A stretch of DNA of 64,000 nucleotides, from contig NZ_CP089466.1 of assembly GCF_021233415.1 (NCBI RefSeq), positions 2,418,001 to 2,482,000 on the forward strand, read 5' to 3'. The notes under the pieces were generated by a model. That model was not told the origin of the DNA, searched no databases, and was given only the letters and a program-made list of their open reading frames with translations. This document shows positions 53,481-61,734 of the stretch, in pieces. Position 1 is the stretch's first letter; each line of letters begins with the position of its first letter. Source of the stretch: Halobacterium litoreum. GTDB taxonomy: Archaea > Halobacteriota > Halobacteria > Halobacteriales > Halobacteriaceae. The position numbers and the translations under genes are program-made.

Positions 53481-55445
53481 GTGAGTACCCGCACGAGCGC
53501 GCTCGACGCGCGCGTGTTCGGCGTCGACGTGCAGAGCGGCGACGTGCGCGGTGACGCTCCCTCCTACGCGCTCGTCGTGTTCGACGGAGAGACCGTCGAG
53601 CGCGACGTGGTGACCCGTCGGAAGCTGCTGCGCCGAATCGACAGCGAGGAGCCGGCCATCGTCGCCACCGACAACATGTACGAGTTGGCGGCCGACAAGG
53701 ACCAACTCGTCCACGTCCTGCGCGGCCTGCCCGACGAGACGAAACTCGTGCAGGTGACCGGCGACGAGCGCCCGGAACCCCTCTCTCGGGTCGCCAAGCG
53801 CCACGGCGTCCCCTACGGGAAGCCCGCAATGGAGGAGGCCGAGGCCGCCGCGCGACTCGCCGCGCGGAACGTCGGCTACGAGGTGTCCGCGTTCACCGAC
53901 GAGACCGAGGTGAAGGTCTCCCGGGGGCGGTCGACGGGCGGTGGCGGCGGGTGGAGCGAGGACCGCTTCACGCGGCGCATCCACGGCTCCGTGAAACGGG
54001 AGGCGCGGAGCGTCGCGTCGAAACTGGACGACGCTGGCCTCGACTACGAGCGCGACGTGACCGAGAAGTACGGCGGCTACGCGAACGCCGTGTTCACGGT
54101 GCAGGCGCGCCCCGAGGACATCCCGGTGAGCGGTCGGCGCTCGGGCGACACCAGAGTGGAGGTAGAGCCGGTCAGGCGGGACGGCATCGAGTTCGTCCCA
54201 CTGGCGCGCCGCCGCGACCGCGTGTTCGTCGGCGTCGACCCCGGCACGACGACGGCTGTCGCGCTCGTGTCCCTGGACGGGCGCGTGCTGGACGTGACGA
54301 GCACCCGGACCGCGGACACCGCGGCCGTCATCGAGTGGATTATCGAACGCGGGCGGCCGGTGCTGGTGGCGGCGGACGTGCGCCCGATGCCGGACACCGT
54401 CGAGAAGATTCGCGCGAGTTTCGACGCCGCGGGCTGGCGGCCCGAGGCCGACCTGCCCGTCGACGAGAAACAACACCGCACCCGCGAGGAGGGCTACGAG
54501 GACGACCACCAGCGGGACGCGATGGCGGCGGCGCTGTTCGCGCACGACGACCACGCCGACCGAATCGAGCGCGTGCGGGAGGCGACGCCCCGCGACCTCG
54601 ACGCGGGCGAGGTGGTGGCTCGCGTGCTCTCGGGCGAGTCCCTGCAGGGCGTGCTGAACGACCTCACCGAGACCGAGGAGCCGGAGCCCGAGGAGTCCAC
54701 GCACGACCCCCGAGAGTTGACCGAGGAGGAACGCCGCATCCGCGACCTGGAATCGCAGGTCGAGCGCCTGCAGTCCCACGTCGACGGCCTCGAAACCGAA
54801 GTGGCCGAGAAGGAAGCCGAAATCGAGGGCTACGAGGAGGAACTCTCCGAGGCCCGCCGCGAGGAGCGACAGGAGGCCCGCGAGCGCCGCGAGGTGACCC
54901 AACTCCAGTGGGAGAACGACCGACTGGAGACCGAACTCGAGGAGGAACGCGAGCGCGCCGACGAACTCGCGGCGAAACTCGAACGCCTGAAGGAACTGTG
55001 GAAACTCGACCACTCGAACTTCGCGGACGTGAACAAGAGCGGCGACCTCGTCGCCGTGAAGCCAATCGAGCAGTTCACCGTGGACGCCATCGAGGCCGTC
55101 GACGAGGAGTACGGCATCGCGAAGGGCGACGTGGTCTACCTCCGGGACGCCTCCGGCGCGGGCCGCCGCACCGCGGAACTGCTCGCCGACTTCCGGCCCC
55201 GCGTCGTCCTGCGGTCGGGCGGCCTCTCGGACGCCGCCGACGAGGTCCTGTTCGAGCGCGAGGTGCCGGTCGGCCCCGCCGACGACGTGACCATCCGGGA
55301 AATCGACGAACTCGCCATCGCAAGCGAGGCCGACGTGGAAGCCGTCGTCGCTGACTGGAAGGAGCGGAAAGCCGAGCGCGAGCGCGAGCAGAAGGAGAGC
55401 ATGGTCGACTCCATCATCTCCGAGCACCGCGCCGACCGGGAGTGA
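53481..55445 (+). CDS. DUF460 protein: RNase H-like domain and coiled coil
   Basis: A 654-residue archaeal protein. Residues about 245-360 form an RNase H/RuvC-like fold (VFVGVDPGTTTAVALVSLDG, then DEKQHRTREEGYEDDHQRDAMAAALFA, with acidic residues at the right places). Residues about 410-515 are a long charged coiled coil (RIRDLESQVERLQSHVDGLE onward), followed by a C-terminal alpha-beta domain. It starts at a GTG 28 bases after an ACTTATTAG box, fitting a leaderless mRNA. The family is widespread in Archaea and unsolved; a nucleic-acid processing role is inferred from the fold. Confidence 0.85.
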   Translation: MSTRTSALDARVFGVDVQSGDVRGDAPSYALVVFDGETVERDVVTRRKLLRRIDSEEPAIVATDNMYELAADKDQLVHVLRGLPDETKLVQVTGDERPEPLSRVAKRHGVPYGKPAMEEAEAAARLAARNVGYEVSAFTDETEVKVSRGRSTGGGGGWSEDRFTRRIHGSVKREARSVASKLDDAGLDYERDVTEKYGGYANAVFTVQARPEDIPVSGRRSGDTRVEVEPVRRDGIEFVPLARRRDRVFVGVDPGTTTAVALVSLDGRVLDVTSTRTADTAAVIEWIIERGRPVLVAADVRPMPDTVEKIRASFDAAGWRPEADLPVDEKQHRTREEGYEDDHQRDAMAAALFAHDDHADRIERVREATPRDLDAGEVVARVLSGESLQGVLNDLTETEEPEPEESTHDPRELTEEERRIRDLESQVERLQSHVDGLETEVAEKEAEIEGYEEELSEARREERQEARERREVTQLQWENDRLETELEEERERADELAAKLERLKELWKLDHSNFADVNKSGDLVAVKPIEQFTVDAIEAVDEEYGIAKGDVVYLRDASGAGRRTAELLADFRPRVVLRSGGLSDAADEVLFEREVPVGPADDVTIREIDELAIASEADVEAVVADWKERKAEREREQKESMVDSIISEHRADRE

Positions 55446-55535
55446 GCGCGGTTCCCGCCCGTCCCTCGACGCGTCCGCTGGACGCGTTCACACACTTCCG
55501 CACCGCTTAACCCGGCGGCCCGATTCTCTCGGCGT

Positions 55536-56519
55536 ATGGACACCTACGAACTGGTCACGCGGAACGCGGCGGAAGTCGTGACCGAGGAGGAGGTCCGCGC
55601 GCTGGCCGACGACCCCGACGGGAAGCGGGCGTACGTCGGCTACGAGCCGTCGGGCGTCCTCCACCTCGGCCACCTGCTCACCGCGAACAAACTCATCGAC
55701 CTGCAGGACGCGGGGCTGGACGTGGTGGTGTTGCTCGCGGACGTCCACGCCTACCTCAACGGGAAGGGCACCTTCGAGGAGATTCGGGAGACGGCCGACC
55801 AGATGAAAGAGCAGTTCCTCGCGTACGGCCTCGACGAGGAGTCGACGGAGTTCGTGCTCGGCTCCGAGTACCAACTCGACGAGGACTACGTGCTCGACCA
55901 GCACGAACTCGAACTGGAGACGTCGCTGAACCGCGCCCAGCGCGCGATGGCCGAAATCCAGAGCGGCGAGACGGCGAAGGTGAGCCACGTCGTCTACCCG
56001 CTGATGCAGGCCCTGGACATCGAGTACCTCGACGTCGACCTCGCCATCGGCGGGATGGACCAGCGGAAGGTCCACATGCTCGCCCGCGAGGAACTGCCGA
56101 GTCTCGGCTACCGGAAGCCGCCAGCGCTCCACACGCCCATCGTCGGCGACCTGTCGACGGGCGAGGGGAAGATGAGTTCCAGCGAGGGCGTCACGCTCTC
56201 GATGGAGGACGCCACCGAGGACATCGAGGAGAAGGTGAACTCGGCGTTCTGCCCGCCCGAGCGCGACCCCGAGGGCGAGAAGGTCAACCCCGTCCTCGAA
56301 CTGTTCCAGTACCACGTCTTCCCCCGCTTCGAGGAAGTGGTCGTGGAGCGCCCCGACGAGTACGGCGGCGACCTCGTCTACGAGGACTACGACGACCTCG
56401 CCGACGACCTCGAATCCGGCGAACTCCACCCGGCGGACGCGAAGGGCGCGCTCGCGACGTACCTCGACGAACTCATCGCACCGGGCCGAAAGCGACTGCG
56501 AGAGATTCGCGGCGAGTAG
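55536..56519 (+). CDS. tyrS: Tyrosine--tRNA ligase
   Basis: A 327-residue class I synthetase of archaeal type. HIGH-like HLGH is at 43-46 (EPSGVLHLGHLLT), tyrosine site residues are in YEPSG and YPLMQALDIEYLDVDLAIGGMDQRK, and KMSSS is at 212-216 (GEGKMSSSEGVTLSM). Full length without a C-terminal S4 domain, as normal in archaea. A CTTAACCC box 27 bases before the ATG indicates a leaderless start with no room for a leader peptide, unlike pheST and trpS2. Confidence 0.96.
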   Translation: MDTYELVTRNAAEVVTEEEVRALADDPDGKRAYVGYEPSGVLHLGHLLTANKLIDLQDAGLDVVVLLADVHAYLNGKGTFEEIRETADQMKEQFLAYGLDEESTEFVLGSEYQLDEDYVLDQHELELETSLNRAQRAMAEIQSGETAKVSHVVYPLMQALDIEYLDVDLAIGGMDQRKVHMLAREELPSLGYRKPPALHTPIVGDLSTGEGKMSSSEGVTLSMEDATEDIEEKVNSAFCPPERDPEGEKVNPVLELFQYHVFPRFEEVVVERPDEYGGDLVYEDYDDLADDLESGELHPADAKGALATYLDELIAPGRKRLREIRGE

Positions 56520-56591
56520 CGTTCCCGAGCGAAGTGAGGGAGCGGTTCGGCCGTCCGGCTTTTCAGTCCCGAGGCGCTATCCCCGACTCCG

Positions 56592-56771
56592 ATGGTCGAA
56601 CACTGCGACAAGTGCGGCACGAGTCTTGACCCGGAACAGCCGCGCCACCAGCGCTACGTGTTCGAGGCGGCGGCCGACGACACGGAGACGACGACCGGCC
56701 GGCTCTGCTCGGACTGCTTCTTCGAGTTCGAGGAGTGGCTGGAGACGAAGTCGGTCACGGAGTCGGCGTAG
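56592..56771 (+). CDS. Small zinc-ribbon protein, 59 aa
   Basis: A 59-codon ORF with two zinc knuckles, HCDKCGTSL and LCSDCFFEF, about 30 residues apart and joined by an acidic linker, ending EEWLETKSVTESA. Such CxxC...CxxC mini-proteins are abundant in haloarchaea and often of unknown function. It lies between tyrS and the first winged-helix paralogue in the same direction. Confidence 0.7.
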   Translation: MVEHCDKCGTSLDPEQPRHQRYVFEAAADDTETTTGRLCSDCFFEFEEWLETKSVTESA

Positions 56772-56810
56772 GCCGAGCCTTCTAAACCGCGGGTTCGCGT
56801 AGGCTCGGGC

Positions 56811-57674
56811 ATGACTGCGCCCGACTTCGAGGCGACGGCGGACGCGTTCGGGCGGCTCGCCGACCCGGTTCGCGTCGAGATTCTGGCGACGCTCTGGCAG
56901 GCCGAGGACTCGGTGTTGCCGTACTCCGAGTTGCGGGACGCCGTCGGCCTCCGGGACTCCGGACGGTTCAACTACCACCTCACGAAACTCACCGACCAGT
57001 TCGTCGCGAAGACCGACGACGGCTACCGGCTCCGACCGTCCGGGCTGGTGGTGTTGAACGCCGTCTACGCGGGGTCGTACGTGGACGCGCCGACGCGCAC
57101 CGGCCTGGACGTGGCGGGGTCGTGTCCGACGTGCGGGAGCGCGCTCGTCGGCGAGTACGACGAGGGGATGTTCCGCGTGAACTGCGAGGCGTGTGACGAC
57201 CAGGTGTTCATGCTGTCGTTCCCGCCGCGGGGCGTCACGCAGCGGAGCGACGAGGAGCTGGTGCGGGCGGTGTCGCTGCACGCGCGAGCGCACACAAGGC
57301 GCTCGAACAACGGGCTGTGTCCGTTCTGCGGCGGCGCGATGTCGCTGTCGCTGGACCTCGACGCGGAGACGACGCTGCCGGCGACGACGCTGGTGCGCTC
57401 GGAGTGCGGGAACTGCGGCGTGACCAACCGGTCGAGCGTCGGGTTCGCGGTGCTCGAACACCCGGCTGTCGCGGGGTTCCTGCGCGAGCAGGGCGTGCCG
57501 GCGGACGCGCCGCCGTGGCGCTTCGACTGGTGTCTGAACGACGACGCGGTGACGGTGGTGTCCGAGAACCCGCCCGAGGCGGCGGTGACGGCGTCCGCGA
57601 ACGGCGCGGCGCTCCGCGTGACACTCGACGCTGACGCGGACGTCGTCGCGACGGAGCGCGTCGAGGAGGCGTGA
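56811..57674 (+). CDS. Winged-helix regulator with zinc ribbons, paralogue 1
   Basis: A 287-residue ArsR-like regulator. The N-terminal wHTH (about 5-90) has ADPVRVEILATLWQ and the recognition helix region LRDSGRFNYHLTKL. The C-terminal half has four CxxC pairs (SCPTCGSAL, NCEACDD, LCPFCGGA, ECGNCGV), enough for two zinc sites. Two close paralogues lie at 60673 and 62936. I recall the haloarchaeal family as DUF7347/DUF7351-type. Ligand and targets unknown. Confidence 0.85.
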   Translation: MTAPDFEATADAFGRLADPVRVEILATLWQAEDSVLPYSELRDAVGLRDSGRFNYHLTKLTDQFVAKTDDGYRLRPSGLVVLNAVYAGSYVDAPTRTGLDVAGSCPTCGSALVGEYDEGMFRVNCEACDDQVFMLSFPPRGVTQRSDEELVRAVSLHARAHTRRSNNGLCPFCGGAMSLSLDLDAETTLPATTLVRSECGNCGVTNRSSVGFAVLEHPAVAGFLREQGVPADAPPWRFDWCLNDDAVTVVSENPPEAAVTASANGAALRVTLDADADVVATERVEEA

Positions 57675-57911
57675 GGCGTCGGCCGACGACCTGTCAGTTC
57701 GCTCGGGAAAACGGTTTTGTACCCGGCGGTCTAATTATTACACAAGGAGAGTATCGGAATTAAATCGGTGGCTTCTTCTATCAGTTCTCCATAGCAACTG
57801 CTCCGGCGCCCGAGCGACCGGAATTCGGACGTCGCCACGCATCGGACAGTCCCCAATTCGACGCCAGACGACTCGTCCAACGACGGCCCCACGCGACCAC
57901 ACCCAGCCGAC

Positions 57912-58919
57912 ATGACAACCTCAGACCCCACCGACAGCACCGACGCCCTGCCCGACCCCGAGACGCTCGCCGCCCGCGACGCCGTGGCGTACGAGGAGAC
58001 GACTACGGAAGTCGACGCCGACCAGTTCGACGCCGCCGAGGCGTGGGACAGCCACGTCGTCGTCGGCGTCGCCGACGACCGCGGCGCCCTCCTCCAGAAC
58101 GACGGCCACCACGGCTGGACGCTCCCCGCGTTTCCCGTGGAACCCGGGGCGGACTACGCCGCGGTCGCGCGCCGCGAGTTCGAGGCGCTGGCCGGCGTCT
58201 CCGCCACAATCGAGGGCGCGTCGTTCGTACGGAAGCGCACTGCGCGAGCGAGTGACGGCGACGAGCGCGTCGTCTGGAACGTCGTACTCGACGCCACCCC
58301 GGCCGAACCGCTCTCCGACGACCCCGAGAGTCGCGTCGACGACACCGAACTCGCGTGGTTCGACGCGCCGCCAGCGGACGCGCCCGACCCGGTCGCCGAC
58401 GACGTTCGACGCGTACTCGACGGAGCCGACCCGACCGCGTCGCTGACCGACCCCGAGGCGCTCGCCGACCGCGGCGACGTGGATTACGTCGAGGTCAGCG
58501 ACGACTCGCACTTCGAGATGAACCGCGACACCGAGGGCGTCGCCGTCGTCGGCGTCACGAGCGACGGCCGGCTCGCGCTCCCGACGTTCGAATCCGCCAC
58601 CGTCCTGACGCACGCCGTCGTCGAATCCGGCGACGACTTCGCGGACACCGCCCGCGAGGGCGCCCACGAACTGCTCGGCATCGACGTGGACCTCGACAGC
58701 GTCGAGCGCGTCCGCCGGAAGGTGTCCACGAGCGACGACGGCGAGGAAGTCGTCGCTCACGAAGTGGTGTATGCCGCCTCGCCGGCCGACGGCGCCGACC
58801 TCCCCGACGACGCACCGAGTTGCCAGGTCGAGTCCACGGACTGGTACGACAGCCTCCCCGAGGACTTCGCGCACGGGCACGACGAGATGTGCGCCGACGC
58901 CCGACTGTTCGTCGAGTAA
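57912..58919 (+). CDS. Tandem NUDIX-like domain protein with degenerate boxes
   Basis: A 335-residue acidic protein with two similar halves. Half 1 (about 40-150) has SHVVVGVADDRGALLQNDGHHGWTLPAF, then GADYAAVARREFEALAGVSA. Half 2 (about 195-330) has VAVVGVTSDGRLALPTF, then GDDFADTAREGAHELLGIDV. Both follow the layout of a Nudix fold, but the GX5EX7REUXEEXGU box lacks the paired catalytic Glu, so catalysis is doubtful. The 237 bases upstream hold an AT-rich block (TCTAATTATTACAC at 57729) that may be its promoter, with a long leader, and no other gene. Confidence 0.65.
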   Translation: MTTSDPTDSTDALPDPETLAARDAVAYEETTTEVDADQFDAAEAWDSHVVVGVADDRGALLQNDGHHGWTLPAFPVEPGADYAAVARREFEALAGVSATIEGASFVRKRTARASDGDERVVWNVVLDATPAEPLSDDPESRVDDTELAWFDAPPADAPDPVADDVRRVLDGADPTASLTDPEALADRGDVDYVEVSDDSHFEMNRDTEGVAVVGVTSDGRLALPTFESATVLTHAVVESGDDFADTAREGAHELLGIDVDLDSVERVRRKVSTSDDGEEVVAHEVVYAASPADGADLPDDAPSCQVESTDWYDSLPEDFAHGHDEMCADARLFVE

Positions 58920-59022
58920 CAGCCAGACCAACCAACCGAAAACGAGCATCCGCGAGCGCCGCGAGGCGGCGAAGCCGTCTCGGAATGCGCGAGCGGTTCA
59001 CAGCGCGCTTCGCGCGCTGGCG
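58920..59022. other. Intergenic region with extra hairpins before repeat copy 2
   Basis: Between the NUDIX-like gene and the repeat there are palindromic stretches such as CAGCGCGCTTCGCGCGCTG (perfect hairpin near 59001-59019) and GCGAGCGCCGCGAGGCGGCG. No ORF is supported. Confidence 0.5.
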
Positions 59023-59117
59023 CCGAACCCCACCGAAGGTGGGGTGACGGCGCTTTTTCCCCAAGTTTTTGCAAGCGAGGCGCGCGGAGCGCGCCTCGCA
59101 TAGCAAAAAGTGGGTTT
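59023..59117. repeat. Dispersed intergenic hairpin element, copy 2
   Basis: Near-identical in its outer parts to copy 1 at 1-97: CCGAACCCCACC, GGTGGGG, GACGGCGCTTTTTCCCCAAG, TTTTTGC and GCAAAAAGTGGGTTT. The enclosed core differs completely (GCGAGGCGCGC-GGA-GCGCGCCTCGC) yet still forms a hairpin. It again abuts the 3' end of a minus-strand gene (59116-59292) and here also lies 3' of the plus-strand NUDIX-like gene. Confidence 0.7.
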
Positions 59118-59292
59118 ACATCCCGAACATGCCCATGACGGATTGGATGGCGCCGCGTGCGACGAGCGCGACGCCGAGGAGGATGGCGGTGAGGCCGGCG
59201 GCGACGACGGGTGCTTTCCACGCGACGACGGCGACGCCGGCGACGACGAGGAGGATACCGAGGACGCCGGAGAGTCCTATCTTGTCGAGCAT
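59116..59292 (-). CDS. Small membrane protein, 58 aa (probable DUF7470)
   Basis: A 58-codon ORF starting MLDKIGLSGVLGILL. It has two hydrophobic segments (GVLGILLVVAGVAVVAW and VVAAGLTAILLGVALVA) and a Met-rich amphipathic C-terminus IQSVMGMFGM. It matches my memory of the haloarchaeal DUF7470 family. It is divergent from eIF1A and ends inside repeat copy 2. Function unknown. Confidence 0.75.
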   Translation of the reverse strand: MLDKIGLSGVLGILLVVAGVAVVAWKAPVVAAGLTAILLGVALVARGAIQSVMGMFGM

Positions 59293-59398
59293 GCGTGATT
59301 CGAGAGCGACGGGTAGTGTAAGCGTACTGGTCGCGTGCCGGAGTTAGCCGTCGCGTGAGTCGGTGGGGTTTAAACGGCTCGCTGTCCAACCGCGTCGT

Positions 59399-59686
59399 AT
59401 GGCTGACGACGACAGCGGACGCAAGAACCTCCGAATGCCCGACGACGACGAGGTGTTCGCGGAGGTCACGAACATGCTCGGCGCGAATCGCGTGAAGGTG
59501 CGATGCGCGGACGGGACGGAGCGGACTGCACGCATTCCCGGTCGGATGCAGAAACGCATCTGGATTCGGGAGGGCGACGTCGTCCTCGTGGAGCCGTGGG
59601 ACTGGCAGGACGAGAAGGCGGACGTGGTGTGGCGCTACGAGAAGGCCGACGCGGACCAGCTCCGCGAGGAAGGGCACATCGAATGA
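59399..59686 (+). CDS. eif1A: Translation initiation factor aIF-1A
   Basis: A 95-residue OB-fold factor stimulating start-site selection on the 30S subunit. Conserved blocks are [62 protein letters not shown]. The start [16 protein letters not shown] follows a GTTTAAACG box by 27 bases (leaderless). It is 13 bases upstream of rio1; the eIF1A-RIO1 pair is a conserved archaeal arrangement. Confidence 0.95.
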   Translation: MADDDSGRKNLRMPDDDEVFAEVTNMLGANRVKVRCADGTERTARIPGRMQKRIWIREGDVVLVEPWDWQDEKADVVWRYEKADADQLREEGHIE

Positions 59687-59699
59687 CGGTGGTGCGGCG

Positions 59700-60632
59700 G
59701 TGACCGACGAGTTCGGTCTCGCCGAGGAGCGGGAGGGCGCGCCGGGCGACGAGTTCGAGGAAATCGACGTCTCGGACACGGAGGCCGACCGCATCGCGCG
59801 CCGGCAGGACCGCGAGTTCGCGGAGTTCCGGAAGCGCCTGAAGGACACCGAGCAGTTCAAACTGGACGACGGCGCGTTCGACGACGCGACGTACGCGGCC
59901 GTCTACAAACTCGTACAGGACGAGCACGTGGGCGCGATGGGCGGCCCGATTTCGACGGGGAAGGAGGCGAACGTCTACGAGGCCCACGACGCGGAGGGCG
60001 GGGACGTGGCGGTGAAGGTGTACCGCATCAACGCGTCGAACTTCAAGCAGATGCGGGAGTACCTCGAAGGAGACCCGCGCTTCGAGGGGATTCGCGGCGA
60101 CAAGAAGGCGGTCGTGTTGTCGTGGACGCGCAAGGAGTTCTCGAACCTCCAGCGCGCGGCGGCGGCGGGCGTTCGCGTCCCGCACCCCATCGCGGTCCAG
60201 CGGAACGTGCTCGTGATGGAACTCATCGGGCAGGAGGGGGACGCCGCGCCGACGCTCAGCGACGTGAACGTGGAGAACCCGGAGACCGCCTACGAGGTGG
60301 TGCGGGAGTACGTGCGTCGCCTGTACGCCGCGGGCCTCGTACACGGCGACCTCTCGGAGTACAACATCGTCGTCTACGACGGCGAACTCGTCGTCATCGA
60401 CGTGGGGCAGGCGGTGACGATTCACCACCCGAACAGCGACGACCTGCTGCGACGGGACTGCCGGAACGTCGCGAACTTCTTCGCGCGACAGGGCGCCGAC
60501 GCCGACCCGGACGAACTGTACGACTACGTCACGTCGAACGCCGACCCCCACACCGAGGGCGACGCGCAACGCGAGAACGGCGACGGCGAGGATGACGGGA
60601 CCGACGACGCAGACGCAGACCCCGGAGCCTGA
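59700..60632 (+). CDS. rio1: RIO1 family serine/threonine kinase
   Basis: A 310-residue atypical kinase/ATPase acting in late 30S maturation. The ATP loop is STGKEANVYEA, the ATP-site Lys is in VAVKVYR, the catalytic loop is LVHGDLSEYNIVV, the metal-binding loop is VIDVGQAV, and the flexible loop follows NASNFKQMREYL. The C-terminus has an acidic tail of about 35 residues. It starts at a GTG 13 bases after eIF1A. In many archaea a KH-domain (Krr1/Dim2-like) gene follows directly; here 3.2 kb with trpS2 and two regulators intervene. Confidence 0.94.
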   Translation: MTDEFGLAEEREGAPGDEFEEIDVSDTEADRIARRQDREFAEFRKRLKDTEQFKLDDGAFDDATYAAVYKLVQDEHVGAMGGPISTGKEANVYEAHDAEGGDVAVKVYRINASNFKQMREYLEGDPRFEGIRGDKKAVVLSWTRKEFSNLQRAAAAGVRVPHPIAVQRNVLVMELIGQEGDAAPTLSDVNVENPETAYEVVREYVRRLYAAGLVHGDLSEYNIVVYDGELVVIDVGQAVTIHHPNSDDLLRRDCRNVANFFARQGADADPDELYDYVTSNADPHTEGDAQRENGDGEDDGTDDADADPGA

Positions 60633-60672
60633 CGGCGATACGCATTTCTCGGTCGGCGTCGTCTCGGCGACC

Positions 60673-61539
60673 ATGAGCGACGAGACGTCGGTGACTGCGG
60701 AGCGACAGTCGCCGGAGGCGGCGTTCGGACTGCTGTCGAGTGACCTCCGCGTGGCGATACTTCGGGCGCTCGGCGACGCCGACGGCGCGCTCTCGTTCTC
60801 GGAACTGCGGGAGCGCGTCGAGGTGGTGGATTCGGGGAAGTTCAACTACCACCTCGGGAAACTCGCCGGTCACTTCGTCACGCAGACCGGGGGCGGCTAC
60901 GAGTTGTCGCTGGCGGGCCGGCAGGTGTACGGCGCGATTCTCTCCGGCAGGTACACGGCGGACGCCACCGTCGACCCGTTCGCGTTCGACGGGCCGTGTC
61001 CGCTCTGCGGGCACGCGGACCTCGTGGCGGAGTACGTCGACGAGCGCGCACGGCTCTACTGCCCGGAGTGTGAGGTGTGGCGAAACGAGTTCTCGTTCCC
61101 GCCGGCGAGCCTCGACCAGTTCGACCGCGAGGCGCTGCCGGCAGCGTTCGACCGGTGGATGCGCGCGACGGTGGCGAGGATTCTGCAGGGGTTCTGTGCG
61201 AACTGCGGCGGGCGCGTCGACGGGCGCCTCGAACCCGACGACGGCGACTCGCCGATGTCGCTGTCCGCGGTGTTCGACTGCGAACGCTGTGGGGACGAAC
61301 TGCAGTCCGCGCCGATGCTCCCCGTCATCTTCCACCCCGTGGCAATCGGGTTCTTCGAGGCCCACGGCGTGGACGTGTTCGCGGACCCGTCGTGGCGCTT
61401 TTTCGACGCCGGGGACGACGTCGACGTGACCGAGACCGAGGACGGCGGAGCGCGCGTCCGGTTGGTGGTCGACGGCGACGAACTGACGGCGACCGTCGAG
61501 GCGGACGTCTCCGTCACCGACGTCGCAGTCGCCGACTGA
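60673..61539 (+). CDS. Winged-helix regulator with zinc ribbons, paralogue 2
   Basis: A 288-residue paralogue of the protein at 56811. The wHTH is at about 15-95 (LSSDLRVAILRALGD, VDSGKFNYHLGKLAGHF). Four Cys pairs follow (PCPLCGHA, YCPECEV, FCANCGGR, DCERCGDE). It begins 40 bases after rio1 and ends 41 bases before the trpS2 leader ORF. A role in regulating trpS2 is possible from position only. Confidence 0.85.
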   Translation: MSDETSVTAERQSPEAAFGLLSSDLRVAILRALGDADGALSFSELRERVEVVDSGKFNYHLGKLAGHFVTQTGGGYELSLAGRQVYGAILSGRYTADATVDPFAFDGPCPLCGHADLVAEYVDERARLYCPECEVWRNEFSFPPASLDQFDREALPAAFDRWMRATVARILQGFCANCGGRVDGRLEPDDGDSPMSLSAVFDCERCGDELQSAPMLPVIFHPVAIGFFEAHGVDVFADPSWRFFDAGDDVDVTETEDGGARVRLVVDGDELTATVEADVSVTDVAVAD

Positions 61540-61544
61540 GCACC

Positions 61545-61734
61545 GAAACCGTTTTTGCTGACGTTCCCCGATTCGGGAGTATGCAGTCCGCTCTCCGCGG
61601 TTGGCGCTGGCGCGCTCGGAGAGCGGACAGTCTCGCCGCCGCGGCCTGACGGGCGTCACCCGCTCAGGTCGGGCGCGTTGCTCCCTCCGTTCTTCTCGCG
61701 TATCGCTTCCGACCAGCCACACACATCCACAGCC
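61545..61734 (+). promoter_or_regulatory. trpS2 leader: promoter, Trp-codon leader ORF and hairpins
   Basis: A CGTTTTTGC element (61550-61558) is followed 27 bases later by a leader ORF at 61581-61649. Stem 1 is perfect: GTCCGCTCTCCG (61586-61597) with CGGAGAGCGGAC (61617-61628). Its 19-nt loop holds both Trp codons. Stem 2 pairs CCTGACGGG (61645-61653) with CCCG-C-TCAGG (61659-61668) and contains the leader stop codon; pyrimidine-rich sequence (CTCCCTCCGTTCTTCTC) follows. A ribosome waiting for Trp-tRNA would hold stem 1 open. The pairing is seen; the control mechanism is inferred. Confidence 0.65.
61581..61649 (+). CDS. Putative trpS2 leader peptide, 22 aa, with W-R-W
   Basis: A 22-codon ORF, MQSALRGWRWRARR then ADSLAAAA and stop. 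Trp codons TGG are at residues 8 and 10, although Trp is rare and the ORF is tiny. The ATG is 27 bases from the centre of TTTTT, so the mRNA would be leaderless, and the stop is 85 bases before trpS2. It resembles bacterial trpL-type leaders by layout. No homology test possible at this length. Confidence 0.6.
   Translation: MQSALRGWRWRARRADSLAAAA

Noticed and set aside
55446-55535. Search for a Tyr-codon leader before tyrS
   Set aside because: The promoter box is 27 bases before the tyrS ATG, leaving no room for a leader ORF.
57731-57940. A 69-codon minus-strand ORF opposite the start of the NUDIX-like gene
   Set aside because: It covers the AT-rich promoter block and the start of a well-supported gene, and lacks a domain or a start-site signal.
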